Of a stretch of 8,139 bases of DNA, positions 1 through 6,536 are shown one piece after another. The translations under genes were made by a program, and so were the position numbers. Location of the stretch: assembly GCA_030840545.1 (NCBI GenBank), contig JAVEEH010000305.1, positions 1-8,139 of the forward strand, written 5' to 3'. This stretch comes from Frankiaceae bacterium. Lineage in GTDB: Bacteria; Actinomycetota; Actinomycetes; JAFAQI01. The notes below the pieces were generated by a model. The model made no database searches. It was not told where the DNA came from and saw nothing but the letters and a program-made list of their open reading frames with translations. Each line of letters begins with the position of its first letter. Within the stretch, counting starts at the first letter, position 1.

Positions 1-113
1 GCGGGAGCATCGCGCGCCGTCGCGCAGCGACGGAAGCGAGCGCACCGCGTGGCGACGAGGACGTGCCCAGCCGCCGGGTCCGTCCACAGACCGCTCTCGT
101 CACGAAGAAGTGA
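1..113 (+). CDS. Possible 3' end of an upstream gene (partial, unidentified)
   Basis: The third forward frame is open from the window edge to a TGA at 111-113 and would encode a basic C-terminal tail of about 36 residues ending in VTKK. Of the three forward frames, this one has the highest share of G or C at third codon positions here (by hand count), as expected of real genes in this genome. Its stop would overlap a GTG at 110-112 as GTGA, the junction type used twice elsewhere in the window. The tail shows no recognisable domain. The other two forward frames are also open here, so the call is weak and rests on codon pattern and junction style only. No function is proposed. Confidence 0.3.
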   Translation, partial: GSIARRRAATEASAPRGDEDVPSRRVRPQTALVTKK

Positions 114-139
114 CGTGGGCAGCGGGCAGCATCGGCGGC

Positions 140-712
140 ATGCGTCGTCGTCAGCAGCTCCTCGCCGCCGGGCTCGTCGTCACCGCCGTGCTCGTCGGGC
201 ACCAGCTCACCAAGGGGCCGGGGGCCCGGCCGGCGGTCGACCCCGGACCGGTCCCGTCGCCGGCGGTCCCGGTCGGCGCGTTCGCCGCCCGGATCGACCG
301 CGTCGTCGACGGCGACACGTTCCTCGCGACGGTCGCGGGCGGCGGCGGGCCGGTGCGGGTGCGGGTCATCGGCGTCGACACACCCGAGACCGTCAAGCCG
401 GGGGTCGCCGTGCGGTGTTACGGGCCGCAGGCGTCGGCGTTCACGAAGCACCTGCTGCCCGCGGGCACGATCGTCGAGGCGGCGCACGAGACCGGCGGTG
501 ACGTCGACCGCTATGGCCGCCAGCTCTGGGACGTCTGGCTGCCGGACGGCCGCTTTCTCGAGTCCGTGCTGGCCGCCGCCGGCACAGCCCGGGCCTACCC
601 CTACCCGCCCCAGACCCGGCACGCCGCTCTCATCCGGTCGCTCGCGGATGCGGCCCGGGCCGGCCGCCGGGGCCTATGGGCACCACCCTGTCGCGGCCAG
701 TCCTTTTCATGA
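140..712 (+). CDS. Secreted or membrane-anchored thermonuclease-like protein (SNase domain)
   Basis: This encodes a 190-residue protein of the staphylococcal nuclease (SNase/thermonuclease) family, Ca2+-dependent phosphodiesterases that cut DNA and RNA. A basic start (MRRRQQ) is followed by a hydrophobic stretch at about residues 7-19, then a Pro/Gly/Ala-rich linker to about residue 46, which looks like a signal peptide or signal anchor. The domain follows: VVDGDTF near 55-61, RVIGVDTPET at 75-84 and DRYGRQL at 123-129. These supply the three family catalytic residues, Arg75, Glu83 and Arg127, plus metal-ligand Asp80, so activity is expected. Two cysteines (Cys93, Cys184) could form a disulfide outside the membrane; that is inference. 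I chose ATG 140 because it starts directly at the basic n-region. A GTG at 110 in the same frame is possible and would overlap the putative upstream stop. Neither start has a strong ribosome binding site. The substrate and the link to the sugar genes are unknown. Confidence 0.88.
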   Translation: MRRRQQLLAAGLVVTAVLVGHQLTKGPGARPAVDPGPVPSPAVPVGAFAARIDRVVDGDTFLATVAGGGGPVRVRVIGVDTPETVKPGVAVRCYGPQASAFTKHLLPAGTIVEAAHETGGDVDRYGRQLWDVWLPDGRFLESVLAAAGTARAYPYPPQTRHAALIRSLADAARAGRRGLWAPPCRGQSFS

Positions 713-759
713 CAAAATAGGACGATCCGGGGCCGAAGCACCGCCCACCCAGAAAGACC

Positions 760-790
760 CCGGGCTCGCTCGCAACGAATGCTCGCCCGG
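760..790. repeat. Inverted repeat A in the leader (6-base arms)
   Basis: CCGGGC at 760-765 is the reverse complement of GCCCGG at 785-790, with a 19-base loop. The right arm shares bases 786-790 with inverted repeat B, so the two stems could not form together. There is no T-run after it, so it is not a standard intrinsic terminator. In DNA this GC-rich, 6-base arms can occur by chance. Confidence 0.25.
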
Positions 791-811
791 CTCGTTGACC
801 TACGTGCCGGG
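786..811. repeat. Inverted repeat B in the leader (6-base arms)
   Basis: CCCGGC at 786-791 is the reverse complement of GCCGGG at 806-811, around a 14-base loop that contains TTGACC. The sequence GACAAAAC follows directly. The repeat sits 75 bases before the GTG of the priming transferase and could be an operator or an RNA hairpin. It competes with inverted repeat A for bases 786-790. The function is inferred and chance is a real alternative. Confidence 0.28.
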
Positions 812-872
812 ACAAAACCGCCGCCGGTGAAAGGAAATCGTCGAGCAGCGGCGAAACGGGTGGGCGACGTGC

Positions 873-877
873 GAGGA
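873..877 (+). promoter_or_regulatory. Ribosome binding site that fixes the GTG start at 886
   Basis: GAGGA lies 8 bases before the GTG at 886, which is good Shine-Dalgarno spacing. It supports this GTG as the start of the glycosylphosphotransferase rather than the GTG four codons in (895). Confidence 0.6.
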
Positions 878-885
878 CTTCGATC

Positions 886-2376
886 GTGGACAAGGTGACA
901 GCGCCCGACGCGGTGCGGCCGCTCAAGACAGCGGTAGCCGCCCCCGTCGGCTTCATCGCGCCGGTAGACGCTCTGCTCCCGGCCCAACCCCGATCGACGC
1001 TCCGATCCTCGACGCAGACCGGCGAGCGTCGCAGCCCGACCCGCCTCGGTGAGGCCCTCGCCGACATCCACGCCAGCAACCGCGCCCTGGCCACCGTGGC
1101 CGTCGACCTCGCCGTGCTCGGCGCCATCTGCCTGTGGGTGGGTGTCGTCCCGCTGTGGACCGCCGCGCCCTGGTCGCTCGCCGTCGTCCTGGTCGGCTAC
1201 CTGGGCGGGATGTACGGCGACCGCGACAGCATCCAGACCCGCGGCGTGCTCTGGTACCCCGGCAAGGCCGTGCTCCCGGTCGGCGTCGTCGCCTTCGGTG
1301 GTCTCGCGACCGGCCTGATGCCCGTCCACGCAGCCGTCTGGCTCGTCCCGAGCGCCGTGATCGCCCTCTGCGGGGTTCGCCTGTTCACCTGGCTCGCGCT
1401 CGCGTGGATGCGCCGCCAAGGACGTGCGCTGCGCCGCACCCTCGTCATCGGTTCGGGTCCGATGGCGCAGACGGTCATGCGCAAGCTTGCGGAGTTCCCC
1501 GAAGGCGGCCTGGTGCCGGTCGCGACAATTCCGCTCGAGACGCTCGAGTCCAACCGCGGCCTGGTCCACCTGCTCAACCACCACGCGGCCCGCCACATCG
1601 TGCTGATCCCGACCCACAGCGACGACATCGACCTCGCCGGTCACCTGCAACGCAACCGCGGCCTCGACGTGCGATTCAGCCTGGTGCCACCGCTCGGCGA
1701 CCTGTTCCTGCACCCCGGCCGGGTGAGCGAGCTGGGCGGCGTGCCCTTCATCCCGCTCGGCCGCGTGCTGCGCACTCGCACCAGCTTCCCGGGAAAGCGC
1801 GCCCTCGACCTCGGCGCCGCGCTGCTGCTCCTGCTGTTGCTGCTGCCCGTGTTCGCGGCCGCCGCGCTGGCCATCAAGCACGACGACGGTGGTCCGGTCT
1901 TCTTCCGCCAGCGTCGCGTCGGCAAGGGCGGCGAACCGTTCGGAATGCTCAAGTTCCGCTCGATGGTCGTGGGCGCCGACCGGATGAAGACCGAGCTGCT
2001 CGACCGCAACTTCAGCGACGGGCTGCTCTTCCGAGTCGCCGACGACCCGCGGATCACCAAGGTCGGCCGGGTGCTTCGCCGGCTCTCCGTGGACGAGCTG
2101 CCGCAGCTGTGGAACGTGGTCCGCGGCCAGATGAGCCTCGTCGGCCCCCGCCCGCTGCCGGTCGACCCGGACGCGTTCAGCACCGGCGACTCCGAACGAC
2201 ACACCGTGCTGCCCGGCATCACCGGCTACTGGCAGATCAGTGGCGGCAACGGCCTCGCCTACCAGGAGATGATCACGCTCGACCTCGCCTACATCCGCAA
2301 CTGGTCGTTGTGGCTGGACGTGCGGTTGCTGCTGCGTACGGTGCCCGCCCTGGTGCACCGGCACGACCCCTGCTGA
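886..2376 (+). CDS. Polyprenyl-phosphate glycosylphosphotransferase (WbaP/EPS-type priming enzyme)
   Basis: This 496-residue integral membrane protein transfers a sugar-1-phosphate from a nucleotide sugar to the polyprenyl phosphate carrier, the first step of exopolysaccharide, capsule or O-antigen unit assembly. About 65 polar residues come first. Four hydrophobic segments follow (about 67-91, 96-109, 119-143, 148-175), then a Rossmann-like domain opening with RRTLVIGSGPMAQ near 183-195. A fifth, Leu-rich segment (about 310-330) leads into the C-terminal bacterial sugar transferase domain. That domain shows KFRSM at 356-360, DDPRIT at 386-391, the catalytic Asp403-Glu404 pair in SVDELPQ, VGPRP at 419-423, and PGITGYWQ at 443-450. 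Length and domain order fit the long WbaP class rather than the short PglC class. Where many relatives read SGR after WQ(V/I), this one reads SGG. It heads a likely operon. The sugar it transfers (Gal, Glc, GlcNAc or other) cannot be told from sequence. Confidence 0.93.
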   Translation: MDKVTAPDAVRPLKTAVAAPVGFIAPVDALLPAQPRSTLRSSTQTGERRSPTRLGEALADIHASNRALATVAVDLAVLGAICLWVGVVPLWTAAPWSLAVVLVGYLGGMYGDRDSIQTRGVLWYPGKAVLPVGVVAFGGLATGLMPVHAAVWLVPSAVIALCGVRLFTWLALAWMRRQGRALRRTLVIGSGPMAQTVMRKLAEFPEGGLVPVATIPLETLESNRGLVHLLNHHAARHIVLIPTHSDDIDLAGHLQRNRGLDVRFSLVPPLGDLFLHPGRVSELGGVPFIPLGRVLRTRTSFPGKRALDLGAALLLLLLLLPVFAAAALAIKHDDGGPVFFRQRRVGKGGEPFGMLKFRSMVVGADRMKTELLDRNFSDGLLFRVADDPRITKVGRVLRRLSVDELPQLWNVVRGQMSLVGPRPLPVDPDAFSTGDSERHTVLPGITGYWQISGGNGLAYQEMITLDLAYIRNWSLWLDVRLLLRTVPALVHRHDPC

Positions 2377-2401
2377 TCACCGCATCTGCTGAACTAGCGC
2401 C

Positions 2402-3502
2402 GTGCGCGTTCTCCTCGTGAACGACCTTGCGCCCGATGCCGGCTGGGGCACCGAGACGCATCTGCGTCGGCTCGCGGCCGGCCTCGCCGGTCAGGGTGAC
2501 GACGTCGAGCTGTTCGCGGGTGAGATCACCCATGCGGGTCTGGGCAAGCTGCGTGACTTCTGGGACCCGGTCGCACGGCGGCGGCTGGCCGAGCGCGCCG
2601 CGCGCTTCCGGCCCGATGTCGTCCACCATCTCAACGTGGTGCGCGAGCTCTCGACTTCTGTGCTCGGCGTTCCCCGCGGCACGCCGACCGTCATGACCGT
2701 CCTCGACCAGCGCATCGTCGGCGCCGGCGACTATGACCGGCGTTCCGTGCGGGGGCTCGCCGATGCGTTGGTGAAGCGCCCGTTCGACACTGCCGTCGCG
2801 CGGCGCCGGTTGGATGCCGCGCTCGCGGTGTCGGCGCCGCTCGCGGCCAAGCTCCGCGCCGCCGGCTTCCGCGGCGTCGAGCACGTGCCGGTCTATTCAC
2901 TCGACCCGCTCGTCGCGCTGCAGCCGGTGAGCGCGAACCGTGACATCGGTTATGTCGGCCGCCTCACCCCGGACAAGGGCATCGGTGTGCTGGCCGAGGC
3001 CTTCGAGTCCCTGGCCGCCCGCTTCCCCGACGCGCGGCTGCTGGCTGCCGGGCAAGGGCCGGAGGCCGCCCGGCTCGAGCGCCTCGCGGGCCGGCTGGGC
3101 GCCGACCGGGTGCAGCTGCTCGGCCGGCTCGACGAGCCCGGCATCTCGGCCTTGCTGGCGCGAGTGCGGGTCGTTGCGGTGCCGTCGCTGCCCGGCGTCC
3201 GCCCGGAGGGCTCACCCCTGGCCGCCGTCGAGGCCGCGCTGCACGGCCGGCCACTGGTCGTCAGCGACGACGAAGGGTTGGTCGAGATCGTCCGCGTGCT
3301 CGGCGCCGGCCGCACTGTGGCTGCGGGTGACGCGAGCGCTCTCGCGGCCGGCCTGGAAGGGGTGCTCGCCGACGACGAGCTGGCGGTGCGGTGGGGTGAG
3401 GCCGGGCGCGCCGCCGCGGCAGCAAGTTTCGCCCCGGTGCGGGTGACCGAGCGGGTGCGCGAGATCCACGACCGGGTGGTCGCCGCCGCCGGACGGCGCT
3501 GA
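2402..3502 (+). CDS. GT4-family glycosyltransferase
   Basis: This is a 366-residue GT-B fold glycosyltransferase, probably cytoplasmic or membrane-associated, that would transfer a sugar from an NDP-sugar to the growing lipid-linked glycan with retention of configuration. The N-terminal half begins MRVLLVNDLAPDAGWGTETH, with the first Rossmann strand and the GxxT/H-type acceptor loop usual for the family. The C-terminal donor half begins IGYVGRLTPDKG at 182-193, where Arg187 and Lys192 are the usual phosphate-binding pair. It carries the EX7E motif at Glu269-Glu277. The length is normal for GT4. GTG 2402 is chosen because the first strand starts right there. No Shine-Dalgarno sequence is visible in the 25 bases after the upstream stop, so translation may depend on upstream ribosomes. 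The following gene starts one base after its stop. Donor and acceptor are unknown. Confidence 0.9.
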   Translation: MRVLLVNDLAPDAGWGTETHLRRLAAGLAGQGDDVELFAGEITHAGLGKLRDFWDPVARRRLAERAARFRPDVVHHLNVVRELSTSVLGVPRGTPTVMTVLDQRIVGAGDYDRRSVRGLADALVKRPFDTAVARRRLDAALAVSAPLAAKLRAAGFRGVEHVPVYSLDPLVALQPVSANRDIGYVGRLTPDKGIGVLAEAFESLAARFPDARLLAAGQGPEAARLERLAGRLGADRVQLLGRLDEPGISALLARVRVVAVPSLPGVRPEGSPLAAVEAALHGRPLVVSDDEGLVEIVRVLGAGRTVAAGDASALAAGLEGVLADDELAVRWGEAGRAAAAASFAPVRVTERVREIHDRVVAAAGRR

Positions 3503-3503
3503 C

Positions 3504-4385
3504 GTGACCGAAGCCGACCGCCCACCGCTGTCGGTGGTCGTCGCCACCCGCGACCGCCCGGACCAGCTGGCCCGCTGTCTGCGCGCCCTCGCCGCAGCCC
3601 TCGGCCCCGACGACGAGCTTGTCGTCGTCGACTCCGCGTCTCGCGACGACCGCACCCGTCAGGTCGCGACCGCCGCCGGTGCACACGTCGCTCGCGCGGA
3701 GCGGCCCGGCACGTCGCGGGCCCGCAACATCGGCTGGCGGTGCGCCCGGCACGACGTCATCGCGTTCACCGACGACGACGTCGAGGTCTCGGCCGAGTGG
3801 GTTGACGCGATGGCCCGCTCGCTCGCGGTCCCCGGTCGACGTTGGGTCACCGGCTGGATCGGCGTCACCGTCGAGCAGCCCGGGGCGCAGGAGTTCAACC
3901 CGCAGATGCTCGCCGACGCGCCGATGCGGCTCGACCGCGCGCACCGCGGCTCGCTCGGGGCGAGCGCCAACCTCGGCGCACACCGCAGCCTGCTCGACGC
4001 GGTCGGCGGGTTCGACGAGCGTTTCGGTCCCGGCACCTGGACGTCGGCTGCGGAGGACGTCGAGCTCTTCGACCGGTTCCTGGCGGCCGGCGTCGACGGC
4101 TACTACGACCCCGACGTCCGTGTCTTCCACGAGCAGTGGCGCGGTCGGCGCGACGCCGTCACGCTGCACTGGCGTTACGGCAAGGGCATGGGAGCGCGGC
4201 TGGCCCGGCTCACCTGGCGGGATCCGCGCCGGGCCGCGCGGTCGGCCTACGACGTCCTCGGCCCGGAAGGCCTGGGAGCGATGCTGCGCTGCCTGCGGGC
4301 CGGCTACGAGCTCGGCGCCCTGGTCGCCGCGACGCGCGTGCTCGGCACGGTGACCGGTTTCCTGGCCTGGGTGTGGCGACGGTGA
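3504..4385 (+). CDS. GT2-family glycosyltransferase (copy a)
   Basis: This 293-residue GT-A fold, family 2 glycosyltransferase is expected to be an inverting enzyme that uses an NDP-sugar and a divalent metal. It opens LSVVVATRDRP (9-19), the typical first strand and nucleotide-binding loop. Then come VVDSAS (41-46), the metal-binding TDDD at 89-92, the acceptor-side Glu184-Asp185 with Glu184 as likely base, and His209 in VFHEQWR. The C-terminal 80 residues (WRYGKGMGARLARL onward) are basic and weakly hydrophobic, which may bring the enzyme to the membrane. Its start lies one base after the preceding stop and its stop overlaps the next start as GTGA, so it is almost certainly cotranscribed and translationally coupled. 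It is a full-length paralog of the GT2 on the opposite strand (6533-7498). Specificity is unknown. Confidence 0.9.
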   Translation: MTEADRPPLSVVVATRDRPDQLARCLRALAAALGPDDELVVVDSASRDDRTRQVATAAGAHVARAERPGTSRARNIGWRCARHDVIAFTDDDVEVSAEWVDAMARSLAVPGRRWVTGWIGVTVEQPGAQEFNPQMLADAPMRLDRAHRGSLGASANLGAHRSLLDAVGGFDERFGPGTWTSAAEDVELFDRFLAAGVDGYYDPDVRVFHEQWRGRRDAVTLHWRYGKGMGARLARLTWRDPRRAARSAYDVLGPEGLGAMLRCLRAGYELGALVAATRVLGTVTGFLAWVWRR

Positions 4386-5536
4386 GGTTCGCCGCCTACC
4401 ACCCGTGGGTCTATCTCACCAGCGGACTGGAACGCACGTTCCTCGAGCTGTTCGACCGCAGCCGCCACGACTGGGTGCTCTACACCCATCGCTTCCAGCC
4501 CGAGACGACCTACCCGGGGTTGTCGCAGCACGACGTCGTCGAGCTTGCTCCGCGGGTGTCGGTGCAACGTTCGTTCGTCCCGTTGATGCGTGCCGCGACC
4601 ACCATCGCGCGCACCCGTCTGCCCGACGACGGCACCGCCGGCCTGCTCGTCTCCTCCGAGGGCCTCGGCGACTTCATCCTCGCCCGGCATCGCGGCCCGA
4701 CCGCCTGCTACTGCCACACCCCGTTGAAGATCCTGCACGATGACGCCACCCGGGCGGCCTTGCGTGAACAGAGCAAGGGCAAGTACGCCGCGCTGCGGAC
4801 GTTGGCGCCTGCGTTCGCCGCGGCCGACCGGGCGATGTGGCGTCGCTATGACCACGTCTTCGCCAACAGTGCCGAGACGAGGCGGCGCATCGAGACGGCG
4901 AAGTTGCGGGCGGCAACAGAGGTCGAGGTGCTCGTGCCGGGTGTCGACACCGAGCGCATCACACCGGGCGACGAAGCCCGCGTGCAGCGCTTCGTCCTGG
5001 CCGGTCGCATCATGTGGCAGAAGAACATCGAGCTGGCGGTCGAGGCGATGCGACTGCTCGCTGCGGAGGGCACGTCGTCATCGCTGGTGGTCGCCGGAGC
5101 GGTCGACGAGAAGAGCCGGCCCTATCTTGCCCGGCTCCGTGAGCTGGCCGCCGGTCTGCCGGTGCAGTTCCGGCCGGATCCCTCCGACGACGAGCTTGTC
5201 TCGCTCTATCGGACCAGCACCGCGGCGTTGTTCACTGCACGCAACGAGGACTTCGGCATCGTGCCGTTGGAAGCGATGGCGGCCGGAACGCCGGTGCTCG
5301 CGGTGGACAACGGTGGTCCGCGCGAGACCGTGGTCGACGGTGTGACCGGCTGGTTGCTGGCGCCGGATGTGGCGACGTTCGCGGACCGGATGCGACAGGT
5401 CCTCACGGCACCCGCCGAGGTCAACGCGATGCGAGCCGCCGCCCGCGAGCGCGCCGAAGGGTTCGGCTGGCAGCGGCTCACCGACCGGGTCGACGACGTG
5501 ATGGAACAGCTCAGCGCAACCCGTCGAGCACGCTGA
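4382..5536 (+). CDS. GT4-family glycosyltransferase, WbaZ-like
   Basis: This is a 384-residue GT-B glycosyltransferase. The N-terminal half has a CYCHTPLKILHDD block at 109-121 that matches the YCHTP motif of WbaZ-like GT4 enzymes, several of which are O-antigen mannosyltransferases, so mannose transfer is possible but unproven here. The donor half shows VLAGRIMWQKN at 205-215 (Arg209, Lys214), the EX7E motif Glu289-Glu297 in EDFGIVPLE, and the usual AAGTPVLA and GGPRETV loops. The GTG at 4382 makes a 4-base GTGA overlap with the GT2 stop; a GTG three codons earlier (4373) is possible. The 3' end overlaps the stop of the convergent GT4 (5511-6536) by 26 bases. It is the last + strand gene of the first operon, and no terminator follows. 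Confidence 0.9.
   Translation: MRFAAYHPWVYLTSGLERTFLELFDRSRHDWVLYTHRFQPETTYPGLSQHDVVELAPRVSVQRSFVPLMRAATTIARTRLPDDGTAGLLVSSEGLGDFILARHRGPTACYCHTPLKILHDDATRAALREQSKGKYAALRTLAPAFAAADRAMWRRYDHVFANSAETRRRIETAKLRAATEVEVLVPGVDTERITPGDEARVQRFVLAGRIMWQKNIELAVEAMRLLAAEGTSSSLVVAGAVDEKSRPYLARLRELAAGLPVQFRPDPSDDELVSLYRTSTAALFTARNEDFGIVPLEAMAAGTPVLAVDNGGPRETVVDGVTGWLLAPDVATFADRMRQVLTAPAEVNAMRAAARERAEGFGWQRLTDRVDDVMEQLSATRRAR
5511..5536. other. Tail-to-tail overlap of two convergent glycosyltransferase genes
   Basis: The last 26 bases of the + strand GT4 (TGA 5534-5536) are also the last bases of the - strand GT4 (its stop is TCA on the + strand, 5511-5513). There is no room for a terminator between them. 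The only nearby dyad is a 5-base stem (CGAGC 5525-5529 with GCTCG 5540-5544), without T-runs. Transcripts from both sides must read into the opposite gene before ending. Confidence 0.85.
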
Positions 5537-6536
5537 CGAGCTCGCCCGCGGCGGTCTGCCACGTGCGCGTCGATGGTGCGGGAGCGCGGATGTCCTCGTG
5601 CAGCACCGCCAGGACCGCGGCCGCCCATGCGTTCACGTCACCGGGCGGTACATAGACCGCACGGCCTTCGGTGCTCTCGCGCAGGACGGCGATGTCGGAG
5701 ACGACGGCCGGTACGCCGCACGCCCAGGCTTCCAGCGGCGGCGTGCCGAACCCTTCATAGCGACTCGGATACAGCAGCGCAGCCGCGCCGGTGAGCAGCG
5801 CGCGCAGGTCGGCGTCGTCGACATAGCCGGCGCTGACGACGCCGGGGAGGTCCGGCACCGTCACCGGCGCGAAGTTGCGGTGCGCGAGCCCGGTCAGCAC
5901 CAGCTGGTGCGGCATGACCCGAGCGGCGAGCAGATGCGCGGCGATCGCCGTGGCGACGTCCTTGCGCGGGTCGGCCCAGCCGATGAACAGCAGATACGGC
6001 CCGGTGAGACCGAGCCGGTCGCGCACCCGGGCAACGTCCGCTGCGGGCGCCGGGCGGACGTCGTCGGCGACGGCGTTGTGCACGACCGCGATCGGTGCGG
6101 TCACGCCGCGGGCGCGCAGCTCGTCGGCGACCTGATTCGAGACGGTGACGACGCGGGTGGCGCGACGGGCCGCCAACAGCACGAGTCGGCCGTAGGTGCG
6201 CATCCGCGGGGCGAACCACTGCGGTCCGACGAGAGGTGCGAGGTCGTGCACCAGCACGACACCGCGCCCGGCGATGACAGGTGCGGTGTTGGCCAGCGAC
6301 AGCACCACCCGGCCGCGGGTGGCCGCCGGGAGGACGAGCTGTTCCCAGACGTGGTCACCGGCAAGACCCGGCGGTGCGGCCAGGATCCGGTCGACCCGAG
6401 GGTCGGTGACACCGGTCGGGGCGAGCACCTCGGCCGCGAGACCCTGGCTGCGAGCTGCATCGAGCAGCGAGCGGGCGACCCGATGCAGCCCGGTCGGCGT
6501 ACCGCGCAGGAAGCGCCCGTTGACCGCGATGGTCAC
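5511..6536 (-). CDS. GT4-family glycosyltransferase, mannosyltransferase-B-like
   Basis: This is a 341-residue GT-B glycosyltransferase on the minus strand. The start VNGRFLRGTPTGLHRVARS (5-23) is the N-terminal pattern (GRFL..TG..R) of the MtfB-like GT4 group, often mannosyl- or rhamnosyltransferases in polysaccharide clusters. LVHDLAPL (95-102) fits the group's HD loop. The donor half carries LLFIGWADPRKD (182-193; Arg191, Lys192) and EX7E at Glu261-Glu269 in EGFGTPPLE. The GTG start (complement of CAC 6534-6536) overlaps the stop of the upstream GT2 as GTGA, so it is coupled to that gene and needs no Shine-Dalgarno of its own; none is visible. It is slightly short for GT4 but complete. Sugar specificity is not known. 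Confidence 0.9.
   Translation of the reverse strand: MTIAVNGRFLRGTPTGLHRVARSLLDAARSQGLAAEVLAPTGVTDPRVDRILAAPPGLAGDHVWEQLVLPAATRGRVVLSLANTAPVIAGRGVVLVHDLAPLVGPQWFAPRMRTYGRLVLLAARRATRVVTVSNQVADELRARGVTAPIAVVHNAVADDVRPAPAADVARVRDRLGLTGPYLLFIGWADPRKDVATAIAAHLLAARVMPHQLVLTGLAHRNFAPVTVPDLPGVVSAGYVDDADLRALLTGAAALLYPSRYEGFGTPPLEAWACGVPAVVSDIAVLRESTEGRAVYVPPGDVNAWAAAVLAVLHEDIRAPAPSTRTWQTAAGELVSVLDGLR

Larger units (their letters stand above)
713..885 (+). promoter_or_regulatory. Leader/promoter region of the polysaccharide operon
   Basis: These 173 bases separate the nuclease gene from the priming transferase and form the longest gap in the window, so the main promoter of the glycosyltransferase operon probably lies here. 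An AT-rich patch (about 701-720) spans the end of the nuclease gene, but no good -10/-35 pair was found. A TTGACC at 795-800 resembles a -35 box but has no TANNNT partner at the right spacing. Two overlapping inverted repeats (760-790 and 786-811) are present. I compared the region by memory with c-di-GMP-I, c-di-AMP (ydaO) and SAM riboswitch signatures and saw no match. A regulatory role is inferred from position. Confidence 0.4.

Noticed and set aside
795..800. TTGACC as a -35 box
   Set aside because: No TANNNT-like -10 lies 16-19 bases downstream; the sequence there is GC only.
827..898. Small frame of 23 codons (GTG 827 to TGA 896-898) overlapping the start of the priming transferase, as a possible leader peptide
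   Set aside because: It has no Shine-Dalgarno, no amino-acid run typical of attenuation, and is short enough to occur by chance.
601..2364. A 587-residue open frame on the minus strand opposite the nuclease end and the priming transferase
   Set aside because: It is rich in His, Gln, Asp, Gly and Arg with no domain, and lies opposite a gene with unmistakable sugar transferase motifs. Long antisense frames are expected in DNA this GC-rich.
1134..2420. A 428-residue + strand frame inside the priming transferase gene
   Set aside because: It is Arg/Pro/Ala-rich shadow sequence in the wrong frame, without a domain.
3261..4169. A 302-residue minus-strand frame opposite the first GT4 and GT2
   Set aside because: It has no motif and spans the junction of two real + strand genes; it is a GC-driven shadow.
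5525..5544. CGAGC/GCTCG dyad as a bidirectional terminator between the convergent genes
   Set aside because: The stem has only 5 pairs, a 10-base loop and no flanking T-runs, so it is not supported as an intrinsic terminator.
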